Source: Burkholderiales bacterium | Lineage (GTDB): Bacteria > Pseudomonadota > Gammaproteobacteria > Burkholderiales > Burkholderiaceae_E | Length of the DNA: 18,227 bases | NCBI GenBank assembly: GCA_027489195.1 | Contig: JAIYAG010000057.1 | Location: forward strand, 1-18,227 | Reading direction: 5' to 3' | Part shown: piece after piece, positions 6,710 to 14,904 of the stretch | How the letters are laid out: each line of letters starts with the position of its first letter | How positions within the stretch are numbered: position 1 is the first letter of the stretch | Position numbers and translations under genes: made by a program | Notes under the pieces: generated by a model | The model's database searches: none | Told to the model about the DNA's origin: nothing | Seen by the model: the letters and a program-made list of their open reading frames with translations, nothing else

Positions 6710-9700
6710 ATGCGGCACTTCTCGGCGGGACGGTGGGTCAGGGCGTTCGCGGTCACCGCGACGGCGGCGGCGCTGGCCGCCTGCGGACAGGGCGGCGAGT
6801 CGCCGTCCGAGGCCGCGCCGGGCACGGCATCCGGTGCGGCCGCGACCGATCCGTCCAGTCAGGTCGCCTCGAAGGCCGTGCGCGACGAGCGCGCGCAGGT
6901 CGGCGGCCTCTGGGACGCGCCCTTCGACATGTCGGTGATCGCCATCCACATGGCGCTGCAGCCGGGCGGCCGCGTGCTGTACTACGGCAGCGACCTGAAC
7001 GGCGGCCAGACGGCCTCGAGACAGTACGCGGTCTGGGATCCGGCCGCCGGCACCGACGCCGACAGCGTGATGGTGCTGCCGAACGGCAGCGGCACCGACC
7101 TGTTCTGCAGCTCGCAGACGCTGATGCCCGACGGCACGACGCTGATCGCCGGCGGCGACATGCCGGACGCAGGCAACACCGCGAACCGCGACTCGAACGT
7201 CTTCGACGCCGCGAACAACAGCCTCACGAAGCGCGCGCCGATGAACCGCGAGCGCTGGTACTCGACGACGACCACGCTGATGAACGGCGAGGTCTACATC
7301 CAGGGGGGCGCGGGCGGCCAGGACCGTCCCGAGATCCGCCGCGCGGATGGCTCGTTCGACCTGCTCGAGAACGCCGACACCTCGGGCATCGACTGGGGCT
7401 TCCCGCGCAACTGGATCGCCCCTGACGGACGTGTCTTCGGCATCGACGGCTCGGGCCGGATGTACTACGTCGACACGAACGGCGAGGGGACGCTGGTGCG
7501 CGCCGGGCAGCTGCCCGCGGGCGCTGCGGTCGGCGGGGCCGGTGCGGCGATGTTCCGTCCGGGTCGCATCCTCGGCCTGTCATCGCAGTCGCCGGCGGCG
7601 CACGTCGTCGACATCCGCTCGGGCGCGCCCGCGGTCGCGAGCACCGAGGCCCTGTCCGGCCGGCGCATCCACGGCGTGGCGACGGTGCTGGCCGACGGCC
7701 GCGTGCTGGCCAGCGGCGGCAGCACCCAGGACAACCAGCGCGAATCCTCGCTCCGCAGCGCCGAGGTCTGGAACCCGGTGACCGGCGAATGGACGATCGG
7801 GCCGTCGCAGGTCAACCCGCGCCTGTACCACGGCACCGCGCTGCTGCTGCCCGACGGCCGCGTGCTGGTCGCTGGCGGCGGCGCCCCGGGTCCGCTGGTG
7901 AACCGCAACGGCGAGATCTACTCGCCCTCATACCTCTTCGACGCGAACGGGATGCCCGCGCGTCGTCCGGCCATCACCGCTGCGCCCGAGTCGCTGCAGC
8001 CGGGCCGCTCCTTCGCCCTGCGCGTCGGTGCCGGCGCGGTCTCGCGGGTGACCCTGGTGCGCTTCGGCTCGGTCAGCCATTCGTGGAACAGCGACCAGCG
8101 CTTCCTCGACCTGCCGTTCCGCGCGACCGACGGGTCGGGTGCGGCCGTTGCGGCGCAGCTGCCCTCGCGCGCCACCGACACGCCCCCGGGCTTCTACATG
8201 CTGTTCGCCTGGGACGCGAACGGCGTGCCCTCGGTCGCCCGCACGGTGCGCATCACCGAGCCCGGCGATCCGGGTGCCGAGCACGCGCCGACGGTCGATG
8301 CGATCGCCGACCGCGCCTGGACCTCCGGCGACGTCGTGCTGCAGCCGGCCGGCCGCAGCCCGGGCGGCAGGCCGATCGCCTGGAGCGCGAGCGGCCTGCC
8401 CGCGGGCCTCGCGATCGATCGTACGAGCGGCGCCATCACCGGCCGCCCGACGCGCGCCGGCCAGCACTTCGTGACGGTCGCCGCCGATGACGGCACCTGG
8501 ACCGGCACGCGCTCCTTCCTGTGGACGGTCACGCCCTCGCAGGCGCAGCTCGCCCAGCCCGAATCGAGCGGCCCCGTGGCGGCCGGCACCGGCGCGAGCT
8601 TCACCGCCCGCGCCACCGGCACGGGCCTCACCTACGAATGGCGCTTCGGCGACGGCACGCAGCCGACCGCGCGCAGCAGCTCGCCGAACGTGAGCCACGT
8701 GTTCGCGGGGCCCGGCGTCTACACGGTGACCGTCACCGTCTACGACGCCCAGGGGCGCCCGGTCACCGGCTCGTTCCTGCAGGTCGTGCACGGCGCGACC
8801 GGCACGCAGGCGGCGCGCTCGTCGATGATCGTGCTGTCGGGCACGGGCGCCGCGCAGCGGCTGTGGGTGGCGAACCCCGACGCGAACACCGTCGCGGTGT
8901 TCGACGCGGCGAACCGCACGCGGCTCGCCGAGATCCCGGTGGGCGAGCAGCCGGTGACGCTGACGGTGGCCGGTGACGGCCGCGTCTGGGTGGCGAACCG
9001 CCGCTCGGCGAGCCTGTCGGTGATCGATCCGGGCACGCGTGCGGTGGTCCGCACGATCGCGCTGCCCGCGGGCTCGCAGCCCTATGGCGTAGTCGCCGAT
9101 CCCTCCGGCCGCAACGTCTGGGTGGTGATGGAGGCCACCGGCGCGCTGCACCGCTACGACGCCGCGAGCTTCGCGCGGACCGGGACCACGGCCGTCGGCG
9201 CGACCGCGCGCCACCTGGCGATCACCGGCGACGGCGCGACCGTCTACGCGACGCGATTCATCACGCCGCCGCTGCCGGGCGAGTCGACCGCGAGGGTCGA
9301 TCCGTACTCGGGCGGCCGGATCCACGGCGCCCGTGTGATCCCGGTCGATGCCGCGACGATGGCGGTGGGCACGCAGATCGTGCTGCGCCACAGCGACCGG
9401 CAGGACGCCGAGAACCAGGGGCGCGGCATCCCGAACTACCTGGGCGCGATGGCGATCTCGCCCGACGCCAGTCAGGCGTTCGTCCCGTCGAAGCAGGACA
9501 ACGTGCTGCGCGGCACGCTGCGCGACAACGGCCGCGACCTCGACTTCCAGAACACCGTGCGCGCGGTGAGCTCGCGGATCGTGATGGCGACGCGCGCGGA
9601 GGACCCGGCGGCCCGGATCGACCACGACAACGCCAGCCTCGCGAGCGCCGCGACCTTCGACCCGCTCGGCACGCTGCTGTTCGTCGCGCTCGAGACGAGC

Positions 9701-12271
9701 CGCGAGGTGGCGGTCATCGACGCCTACTCGCGTGCGCAGCTCATGCGCCTGCAGGTCGGCCGCGCGCCGCAGGGCCTGCAGGTCTCGCCCGACGGCTCGC
9801 GGCTGTATGTCGCGAACTTCATGGACCGTACGGTCACCGTCCTCGACCTCGCGCCGCTGCGCACGCGCGGGCGCTTCGAGGTGCCGGTGCTCGGCACGCT
9901 GTCCACCGTCGGCACGGAGCCCCTGTCCGCGCAGGTCCTGCTCGGCAAGCAGCTGTTCTACGACGCGGCCGACACGCGCCTGGCGCGCGACCGCTACATG
10001 AGCTGCGCGAGCTGCCACAACGACGGCGGCCACGACGGCCGCACCTGGGACCTGACCGGCGCGGGCGAGGGCCTGCGCAACACGATCAGCCTGCGCGGAC
10101 GCGGCGGCATGCGCCACGGCCTGCTGCACTGGAGCGGCAACTTCGACGAGGTGCAGGACTTCGAGGGGCAGATCCGCAAGCTCGCGGGCGGCACCGGTCT
10201 GATGCGCGACGCCGACTTCGCGGTCGGCACGCGCTCGCAGCCGATCGGCACGCCGAAGGCCGGCGTCAGCGCCGACCTCGACGCGCTCGCCGCCTACGTC
10301 GGCTCGCTGACCGCGGTCGAGCGCAGCCCGTACCGAGCGGCCAACGGCACGCCGAGCCCCGCCGAGGCGCTCGGACGCGAGGTGTTCGCCGAGCGCTGCG
10401 CGAGCTGCCATGCCGGCGCCGCGGTCACCGACAGCGCACCCGGCGGGCGGCATGCCGTGGGCACGCTGAAGGCCGCGAGCGGCAAGCGGCTGAACGGCCT
10501 GCTCGGCGGCATCGACACGCCCTCGCTGTCCGACGCCTGGGCGACCGCGCCCTACCTGCACGACGGTTCGGCTGCGACGCTCCAGGCCGCCATCTCGGCG
10601 CACGTTCCCGGCCTGGCCGACGGCGACCTCGCCGAGGTCGCGACCTTCGTGCGCAACGGCGCGGTCGACACCGTCGCACCGCCCCGCCGGCTCGAGGGCG
10701 CCGCGGTCCGCGCGGTCGGCAGCGCCGTGGCGCGGCCCGACGGCTCGACGCGGCTGACCGCGACCTACAACCAGGCCGGCGCGCTGTGGAGCACGCAGGC
10801 GTGGCCGACCGCGCAGCCCTTCACCACGTCGTTCGACTTCTCCATGGACGGCACCGGACGGCAGGCCGACGGGCTGGCCTTCGTGCTGCACGGCTCGGGG
10901 CCGGGCGCGATCGGGGGCGCCGGTGGCTGCATCGGCGTGTGCGGCCTGTCCAACGTGATCGCCTCGGCCGTGCGCACCTGGGTGGTCAACGACGGCGGCT
11001 TCATCCATGACGGCCGCCCCGGCCGGCCGCTCGGCTTCGACGCGGGCGCCGCGCAGCGCATCGTCGGCCGCATGTCGGTGACCTGGAACCCGGCGTCGAA
11101 CCGGCTGTCGATGACGGCGGCGATGCTGGTCGACGGCGTGCCGCGCACCATCGCCGACAGCATGACCGTCGACCTGCGCACGCGCTTCGGCGCGACCGTG
11201 ACCGCCGGCATCACCGCCGGCACGGGCGGGGCGACGGCGGTCCAGGCGGTCTCGAACTGGAGCACGGCCGCGATCGTCCCGGCGCCGCGCCGCGACGACG
11301 CCCGCACCGACTTCGGCGGCATCGCCATCGGCGCGCCCGAGTGCGTGTCGTGGGCCGAGGGACGCCAGGACTGCTTCGTGGTCGGCACGGACGGCGCGCT
11401 GTACCAGCGCTTCAGCGCGGCGGACGGCACGTGGAACCCGGGCTGGATCCGCCATGGCGGCGCGCTCGCCGAGGGTCGGCCCTCGTGCGTGAGCACCGCG
11501 CCGGGTCGCCTCGACTGCTTCGCGATCGGCCGTGACCGCGCGCTGTGGCAGCGCAGCGGGGACGGCGCGCGCTGGCTCGACTGGCGCTCGCTCGGCGGCA
11601 CCACCAGCTCGGATCCGTCGTGCGTCGCCGGTCCGCTCGGACGCATCGACTGCGTGGTCCGCGGTCCCGGGAACGCGCTGTTCTCGCGCACGTTCGCAGG
11701 CGGCGCCTGGGGCGGCTGGAGCGGCCTCGGCGGCGGCGCGTTCACCTCCGCGCCCGACTGTCTGCTGGACGCCCAGGGCGCCACGCAGTGCTTCGCGCGC
11801 GGCAACGACGCGGCGCTGTGGCAGAAGGCGGTCGAGCCGGGCGGCAGCTGGCGCTCGCTCGGCGGCTGGATCCACGGCGAGTCCTCGTGCGCGACGCAGG
11901 CCGACGGCCTGATGCGCTGCTTCGTGCGCGGCGGCGACGACGGGCTGTGGGGCAACGCCTTCGACGGCGTGCGCTGGAGCGGCTGGCGCCGGGAGGGCGC
12001 CTCGGTCGGCCTGGTGCAGGCGCCGCCGCGCTGCGTCGCCTCGCCCGAGCGCAACGGCGTCGACTGCTTCGTGGTGACCAACGACGGCACGCTGCGCCAC
12101 CGCGTGCGCGACGGCGGCGGTCCGGACGAGGGCGCGTGGCCGTGGACGGTCGCGGCCACCGGCCTGGCACCCGAGGCACCGGGCTGCATCGCGCAGCGCG
12201 GCACGGTCTCCTGCACGGCCCGCGTCGCGGCGAACCGCCGGGTGGTGAACGAAAGCTGGACGGTGGACTGA
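6710..12271 (+). CDS. Giant lipoprotein: copper radical oxidase, di-heme peroxidase and two lectin-like domains
   Basis: 1853 residues. A signal peptide with lipobox LAAC (Cys25, followed by Gly, so no Asp retention signal) predicts an outer-membrane lipoprotein. Domains in order: kelch-type galactose/glyoxal oxidase with its early-set C-terminal domain (about 66-516); Ig-like He_PIG (525-608); PKD (613-693, core WRFGDGT); YVTN-type propeller (705-1055); di-heme cytochrome c peroxidase-like domain (1058-1325) with CASCH at 1099-1103 and 1230-1234; L-type lectin-like fold (1330-1520, ADGLAFVLHG); seven-repeat propeller (1535-1853). Expected copper-radical residues are all visible: Cys133 (FCSS) and Tyr184 (RWY) for the thioether cofactor, Tyr373-His374 (RLYH), His457 (SHS). 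The family oxidises primary alcohols or aldehydes with O2 to give H2O2; the substrate here is unknown. No frameshift was seen. The gene appears to be a single transcription unit, followed by a strong hairpin. Domain calls are by eye; the combined function is inferred. Confidence 0.88.
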   Translation: MRHFSAGRWVRAFAVTATAAALAACGQGGESPSEAAPGTASGAAATDPSSQVASKAVRDERAQVGGLWDAPFDMSVIAIHMALQPGGRVLYYGSDLNGGQTASRQYAVWDPAAGTDADSVMVLPNGSGTDLFCSSQTLMPDGTTLIAGGDMPDAGNTANRDSNVFDAANNSLTKRAPMNRERWYSTTTTLMNGEVYIQGGAGGQDRPEIRRADGSFDLLENADTSGIDWGFPRNWIAPDGRVFGIDGSGRMYYVDTNGEGTLVRAGQLPAGAAVGGAGAAMFRPGRILGLSSQSPAAHVVDIRSGAPAVASTEALSGRRIHGVATVLADGRVLASGGSTQDNQRESSLRSAEVWNPVTGEWTIGPSQVNPRLYHGTALLLPDGRVLVAGGGAPGPLVNRNGEIYSPSYLFDANGMPARRPAITAAPESLQPGRSFALRVGAGAVSRVTLVRFGSVSHSWNSDQRFLDLPFRATDGSGAAVAAQLPSRATDTPPGFYMLFAWDANGVPSVARTVRITEPGDPGAEHAPTVDAIADRAWTSGDVVLQPAGRSPGGRPIAWSASGLPAGLAIDRTSGAITGRPTRAGQHFVTVAADDGTWTGTRSFLWTVTPSQAQLAQPESSGPVAAGTGASFTARATGTGLTYEWRFGDGTQPTARSSSPNVSHVFAGPGVYTVTVTVYDAQGRPVTGSFLQVVHGATGTQAARSSMIVLSGTGAAQRLWVANPDANTVAVFDAANRTRLAEIPVGEQPVTLTVAGDGRVWVANRRSASLSVIDPGTRAVVRTIALPAGSQPYGVVADPSGRNVWVVMEATGALHRYDAASFARTGTTAVGATARHLAITGDGATVYATRFITPPLPGESTARVDPYSGGRIHGARVIPVDAATMAVGTQIVLRHSDRQDAENQGRGIPNYLGAMAISPDASQAFVPSKQDNVLRGTLRDNGRDLDFQNTVRAVSSRIVMATRAEDPAARIDHDNASLASAATFDPLGTLLFVALETSREVAVIDAYSRAQLMRLQVGRAPQGLQVSPDGSRLYVANFMDRTVTVLDLAPLRTRGRFEVPVLGTLSTVGTEPLSAQVLLGKQLFYDAADTRLARDRYMSCASCHNDGGHDGRTWDLTGAGEGLRNTISLRGRGGMRHGLLHWSGNFDEVQDFEGQIRKLAGGTGLMRDADFAVGTRSQPIGTPKAGVSADLDALAAYVGSLTAVERSPYRAANGTPSPAEALGREVFAERCASCHAGAAVTDSAPGGRHAVGTLKAASGKRLNGLLGGIDTPSLSDAWATAPYLHDGSAATLQAAISAHVPGLADGDLAEVATFVRNGAVDTVAPPRRLEGAAVRAVGSAVARPDGSTRLTATYNQAGALWSTQAWPTAQPFTTSFDFSMDGTGRQADGLAFVLHGSGPGAIGGAGGCIGVCGLSNVIASAVRTWVVNDGGFIHDGRPGRPLGFDAGAAQRIVGRMSVTWNPASNRLSMTAAMLVDGVPRTIADSMTVDLRTRFGATVTAGITAGTGGATAVQAVSNWSTAAIVPAPRRDDARTDFGGIAIGAPECVSWAEGRQDCFVVGTDGALYQRFSAADGTWNPGWIRHGGALAEGRPSCVSTAPGRLDCFAIGRDRALWQRSGDGARWLDWRSLGGTTSSDPSCVAGPLGRIDCVVRGPGNALFSRTFAGGAWGGWSGLGGGAFTSAPDCLLDAQGATQCFARGNDAALWQKAVEPGGSWRSLGGWIHGESSCATQADGLMRCFVRGGDDGLWGNAFDGVRWSGWRREGASVGLVQAPPRCVASPERNGVDCFVVTNDGTLRHRVRDGGGPDEGAWPWTVAATGLAPEAPGCIAQRGTVSCTARVAANRRVVNESWTVD
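11330..12229 (+). repeat. Seven cysteine-paired propeller repeats inside the lipoprotein
   Basis: Residues 1541-1840 consist of seven repeats of about 45-50 residues, each with a core pattern x-C-V-x(4-6)-G-R-x-D-C-F-x-x-G-x-D-x-A-L-W-Q-R, then W-x-x-W and G-G. Each repeat carries one cysteine pair: 1545/1555, 1593/1603, 1638/1648, 1684/1694, 1727/1737, 1775/1786 and 1826/1835. The last repeat is short, so the strand at about 1535-1540 may close the ring. The layout recalls PLL/tectonin-type seven-bladed lectin propellers. The paired cysteines would suit disulfides in an exported protein. Confidence 0.8.
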
Positions 12272-12322
12272 CGCGGGCTGCGTCCCGTCGGTTCGCCTCG
12301 GGTCCACCCAGGCCGCTCCTGT

Positions 12323-12341
12323 CCCGGCGCCCCGCGCCGGG
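12323..12341 (+). terminator. Strong GC hairpin after the lipoprotein gene
   Basis: CCCGGCGC (12323-12330) and GCGCCGGG (12334-12341) form a perfect 8-bp stem with a CCC loop, 52 bp past the stop codon. No T-tract follows, so it is an atypical or Rho-assisted terminator candidate separating the lipoprotein gene from hmgA. The rest of the 160-bp gap holds a possible -10 TATCCT (12393-12398) for hmgA. Confidence 0.45.
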
Positions 12342-12431
12342 CAGGGCGGCCCGCTCCACGGCGGGGCCGGCCGGGCCCGGTCCCATCGGCGGTATCCTCG
12401 CCCTCGTCGATCCGATCCCGAGAGGCCCGCC

Positions 12432-13802
12432 GTGAACTCCCCCGAGACCGTCCTCGCCGTGCCGGCCTGCCAGTCCGGCTTCGGCAACGAGTTCGCCACC
12501 GAGGCGCTGCCCGGCGCGCTGCCGGTCGGGCGCAACTCGCCGCAGCGCTGCCCGTACGGCCTGTATGCCGAGCAGATCTCCGGCACGGCCTTCACCGCGC
12601 CGCGCGCCGAGAACCGTCGTACCTGGACCTACCGGATCCGTCCGGGCGCGCTGCACGGCCCGTTCCGGCGGATCGCCGACCGCGGCATCGTCGGCGCCTT
12701 CGGCGAGGCCGCCGGCGTCGAGACGCCGCCTTCTCAGCTGCGCTGGAGCCCGCTGCCGCTGCCCGCTGTGCCGACCGACTTCGTCGACGGCCTGTTCACG
12801 ATGGGCGGCAGCGGCGACGCCGCCTCGATGACCGGCTGCGCGATCCACCTGTACGCGGCGAACCGCTCGATGCGCGATCGCTTCTTCTACGACGCCGACG
12901 GCGAGCTGCTGATCGTCCCGCAGCAGGGCACGCTGCGCCTGCTCACCGAGCTCGGCGAGCTGGTGGTGCCGCCGCTGCACATCGCGGTGGTGCCGCGCGG
13001 CGTGCGCTTTCGCATCGAGCTGCCCGAGGTCGACGCGGGCGGCCCCGACGCCGACCGGCCCGGGCCCCTGGCCGCGGTGCGGGGCTATGTCTGCGAGAAC
13101 TTCGGCGCGCCGCTCAGGCTGCCCGACCTCGGCCCGATCGGCTCGAACGGCCTGGCGAACCCGCGCGACTTCCTGTCGCCGGTGGCCCGCTACGAGGACC
13201 GCGAAGGCGCCTTCGAGCTGGTCGCGAAGTTCCAGGGCCGGCTGTGGGCGGCCGAGATCGGCCACTCGCCGCTCGACGTCGTCGCCTGGCACGGCAACCA
13301 CGTGCCCTACCTCTACGACCTGCGCCGCTTCAACACCATCGGCTCGATCAGCTTCGACCATCCCGATCCGTCGATCTTCCTGGTGCTGCAGTCGGTGTCG
13401 GACACGCCCGGCGTCGACACGCTCGACTTCGTGATCTTCCCGCCGCGCATCCTCGCCGCCGAGGACACCTTCCGCCCGCCCTGGTTCCACCGCAACGTGG
13501 CCAGCGAGTTCATGGGCCTGATCCACGGCGTCTACGACGCCAAGGCCGAGGGCTTCTCGCCCGGGGGCGCGAGCCTGCACAACTGCATGTCGGGCCACGG
13601 CCCGGACGCGGGCACCTTCGAGAAGGCGAGTGCGGCCGACACCTCGGTGGCGCACTACGTGCGCGACACCATGGCCTTCATGTTCGAGACCCGCGCCGTG
13701 ATCCACCCGACCGCGCAGGCGCTCGCGCTGCCCACGCTGCAGCAGGACTACTGGCGCTGCTGGCAGGGCCTCGCCAGGCACTTCGATCCGACCCGGCGCT
13801 GA
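12432..13802 (+). CDS. hmgA: Homogentisate 1,2-dioxygenase
   Basis: This cytoplasmic Fe(II) enzyme opens the ring of homogentisate with O2 to give maleylacetoacetate, the central step of tyrosine and phenylalanine catabolism. The 456 residues match the usual length. The iron ligands His353 and Glu359 (WFHRNVASEFMGL) and His389 (HNCMSGHGPD) keep the exact spacing of human H335/E341/H371. His383 and the catalytic His310 (SFDHPDPS) also correspond to the human enzyme. The start is GTG 12432 with GAGAGG at 12420-12425, 6 nt upstream; an N-terminal SGFGNEF follows as in homologues. The usual partner fumarylacetoacetase is not next to it; an MDR oxidoreductase follows after 53 bp. No regulator lies adjacent. 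Confidence 0.98.
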   Translation: MNSPETVLAVPACQSGFGNEFATEALPGALPVGRNSPQRCPYGLYAEQISGTAFTAPRAENRRTWTYRIRPGALHGPFRRIADRGIVGAFGEAAGVETPPSQLRWSPLPLPAVPTDFVDGLFTMGGSGDAASMTGCAIHLYAANRSMRDRFFYDADGELLIVPQQGTLRLLTELGELVVPPLHIAVVPRGVRFRIELPEVDAGGPDADRPGPLAAVRGYVCENFGAPLRLPDLGPIGSNGLANPRDFLSPVARYEDREGAFELVAKFQGRLWAAEIGHSPLDVVAWHGNHVPYLYDLRRFNTIGSISFDHPDPSIFLVLQSVSDTPGVDTLDFVIFPPRILAAEDTFRPPWFHRNVASEFMGLIHGVYDAKAEGFSPGGASLHNCMSGHGPDAGTFEKASAADTSVAHYVRDTMAFMFETRAVIHPTAQALALPTLQQDYWRCWQGLARHFDPTRR

Positions 13803-13855
13803 AGTCCGGCCGCTGAAGTTCGCTCGCTGACCTTCCTTCCGATGAGACCCCGCGC

Positions 13856-14869
13856 ATGAGAGCCGTCGCCTACCGCCGCTGCCTGCCCGTCACCGACCCC
13901 GAGTGCCTGCTCGACGTCGAGCTGCCCGACCCGGTGCCGGGCGAGCGCGACCTGCTGGTCCGCGTGCACGCGGTCTCGGTCAACCCGGTCGACACCAAGG
14001 TGCGCCGCGGCGTGGCGCCGCCCGAGGGCGGACTGCGCGTGCTGGGGTTCGACGCGGCCGGCATCGTCGAGGCGGTGGGGCCGCGCGTGACGCGCTTCCG
14101 GCCCGGCGACGCGGTGTTCTACGCCGGCTCGCGGATCCGCTCCGGCACCAACGCCGAGCTGCACTGCGTCGACGAGCGCATCGTCGGCAGGAAGCCCGCC
14201 ACGCTCGACTTCGCGCAGGCCGCCGCGATGCCGCTGACCGCGATCACCGCCTGGGAGGCGCTGTTCGACCGGCTGGGGCTGCGGCTGGGCGCGCCGCACG
14301 ACGCGGGCACGCTGCTGATCACCGCGGGGGCCGGCGGCGTGGGCTCGATCGCCGTGCAGCTCGCGCGGCGCCTGACCGGCGCCCGCGTGATCGCCACCGC
14401 GTCGCGCCCGGAGAGCCGCGCGCAGGCGCTCGCGCTCGGCGCGCACCTCGTCGTCGACCACTCGCAGCCGCTGTCCGAGGCGCTGCAGGCAGAGGGCGTG
14501 AAGTGGGTGGAGCGGATCTTCAGCGTGTCGAACACCGACGCGCACTTCGCCGAGCTCGCGAAGGTGGTGGCGCCCCAGGGCCGCATCTGCGTGATCGACG
14601 ATCCGGCGCCGATCGACGTGCGCCTGCTGAAGGCGCGCTGCGCGTCGCTGCACTGGGAGGCGATGTTCACGCGCTCCACCTTCGAGACGCCCGACATGAT
14701 CGAGCAGGGCCGCCTGCTCGACGAGGTCTCCGCGCTGGTCGATGCCGGCACGCTGCGCACGACGCACGCGAGCACGCTCGGCCGGATCGACGCGGCCACG
14801 CTGCGCGAGGCGCATGCCCGGGTCGAGTCGGGCCGGACCATCGGCAAGGTGGTGCTGGCCGGATTCTGA
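13856..14869 (+). CDS. Zinc-less MDR oxidoreductase, alcohol dehydrogenase/quinone reductase family
   Basis: A 337-residue cytoplasmic medium-chain dehydrogenase/reductase. The N-terminal GroES-like domain contains SVNPVDTKVRRG and GFDAAGIVEAVG. The Rossmann domain has the nucleotide loop AGAGGVGS (157-164), and the tail matches the subfamily often called zinc-binding alcohol dehydrogenase family protein (TIGR02817-like; HWEAMFTRSTFETPDMIEQG). Despite that family name, no structural four-cysteine zinc site is present, so an NADPH-dependent quinone or enone reductase is more likely. The substrate is unknown. The gene starts 53 bp after hmgA on the same strand and may share its transcript. The gap repeats CGCTGAAGT around the hmgA stop. 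ATG 13856 fits the conserved N-terminus (MRAVAYRR); its Shine-Dalgarno is weak. Confidence 0.9.
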   Translation: MRAVAYRRCLPVTDPECLLDVELPDPVPGERDLLVRVHAVSVNPVDTKVRRGVAPPEGGLRVLGFDAAGIVEAVGPRVTRFRPGDAVFYAGSRIRSGTNAELHCVDERIVGRKPATLDFAQAAAMPLTAITAWEALFDRLGLRLGAPHDAGTLLITAGAGGVGSIAVQLARRLTGARVIATASRPESRAQALALGAHLVVDHSQPLSEALQAEGVKWVERIFSVSNTDAHFAELAKVVAPQGRICVIDDPAPIDVRLLKARCASLHWEAMFTRSTFETPDMIEQGRLLDEVSALVDAGTLRTTHASTLGRIDAATLREAHARVESGRTIGKVVLAGF

Positions 14870-14873
14870 GCTC

Positions 14874-14899
14874 GGGGGGGGGGGCGGCGCCGGGCCGCC
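14874..14899. terminator. G11 run and hairpin between converging genes
   Basis: The 35-bp gap between converging stop codons holds an uninterrupted run of 11 G (14874-14884). Its end overlaps an inverted repeat, GGCGGC (14883-14888) with GCCGCC (14894-14899), 5-nt loop. It is plausibly a two-way transcription end. There is no T-tract in either direction. The homopolymer is also a place where length errors are likely. Confidence 0.35.
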
Positions 14900-14904
14900 T
14901 GCCG

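Noticed and set aside
7928..12595. A very long open frame (over 1500 codons) antisense to the giant lipoprotein gene
   Set aside because: Its translation is Arg/Ala/Gly/His-rich with no recognisable domain. It is the usual by-product of strong third-position GC bias opposite a real gene.
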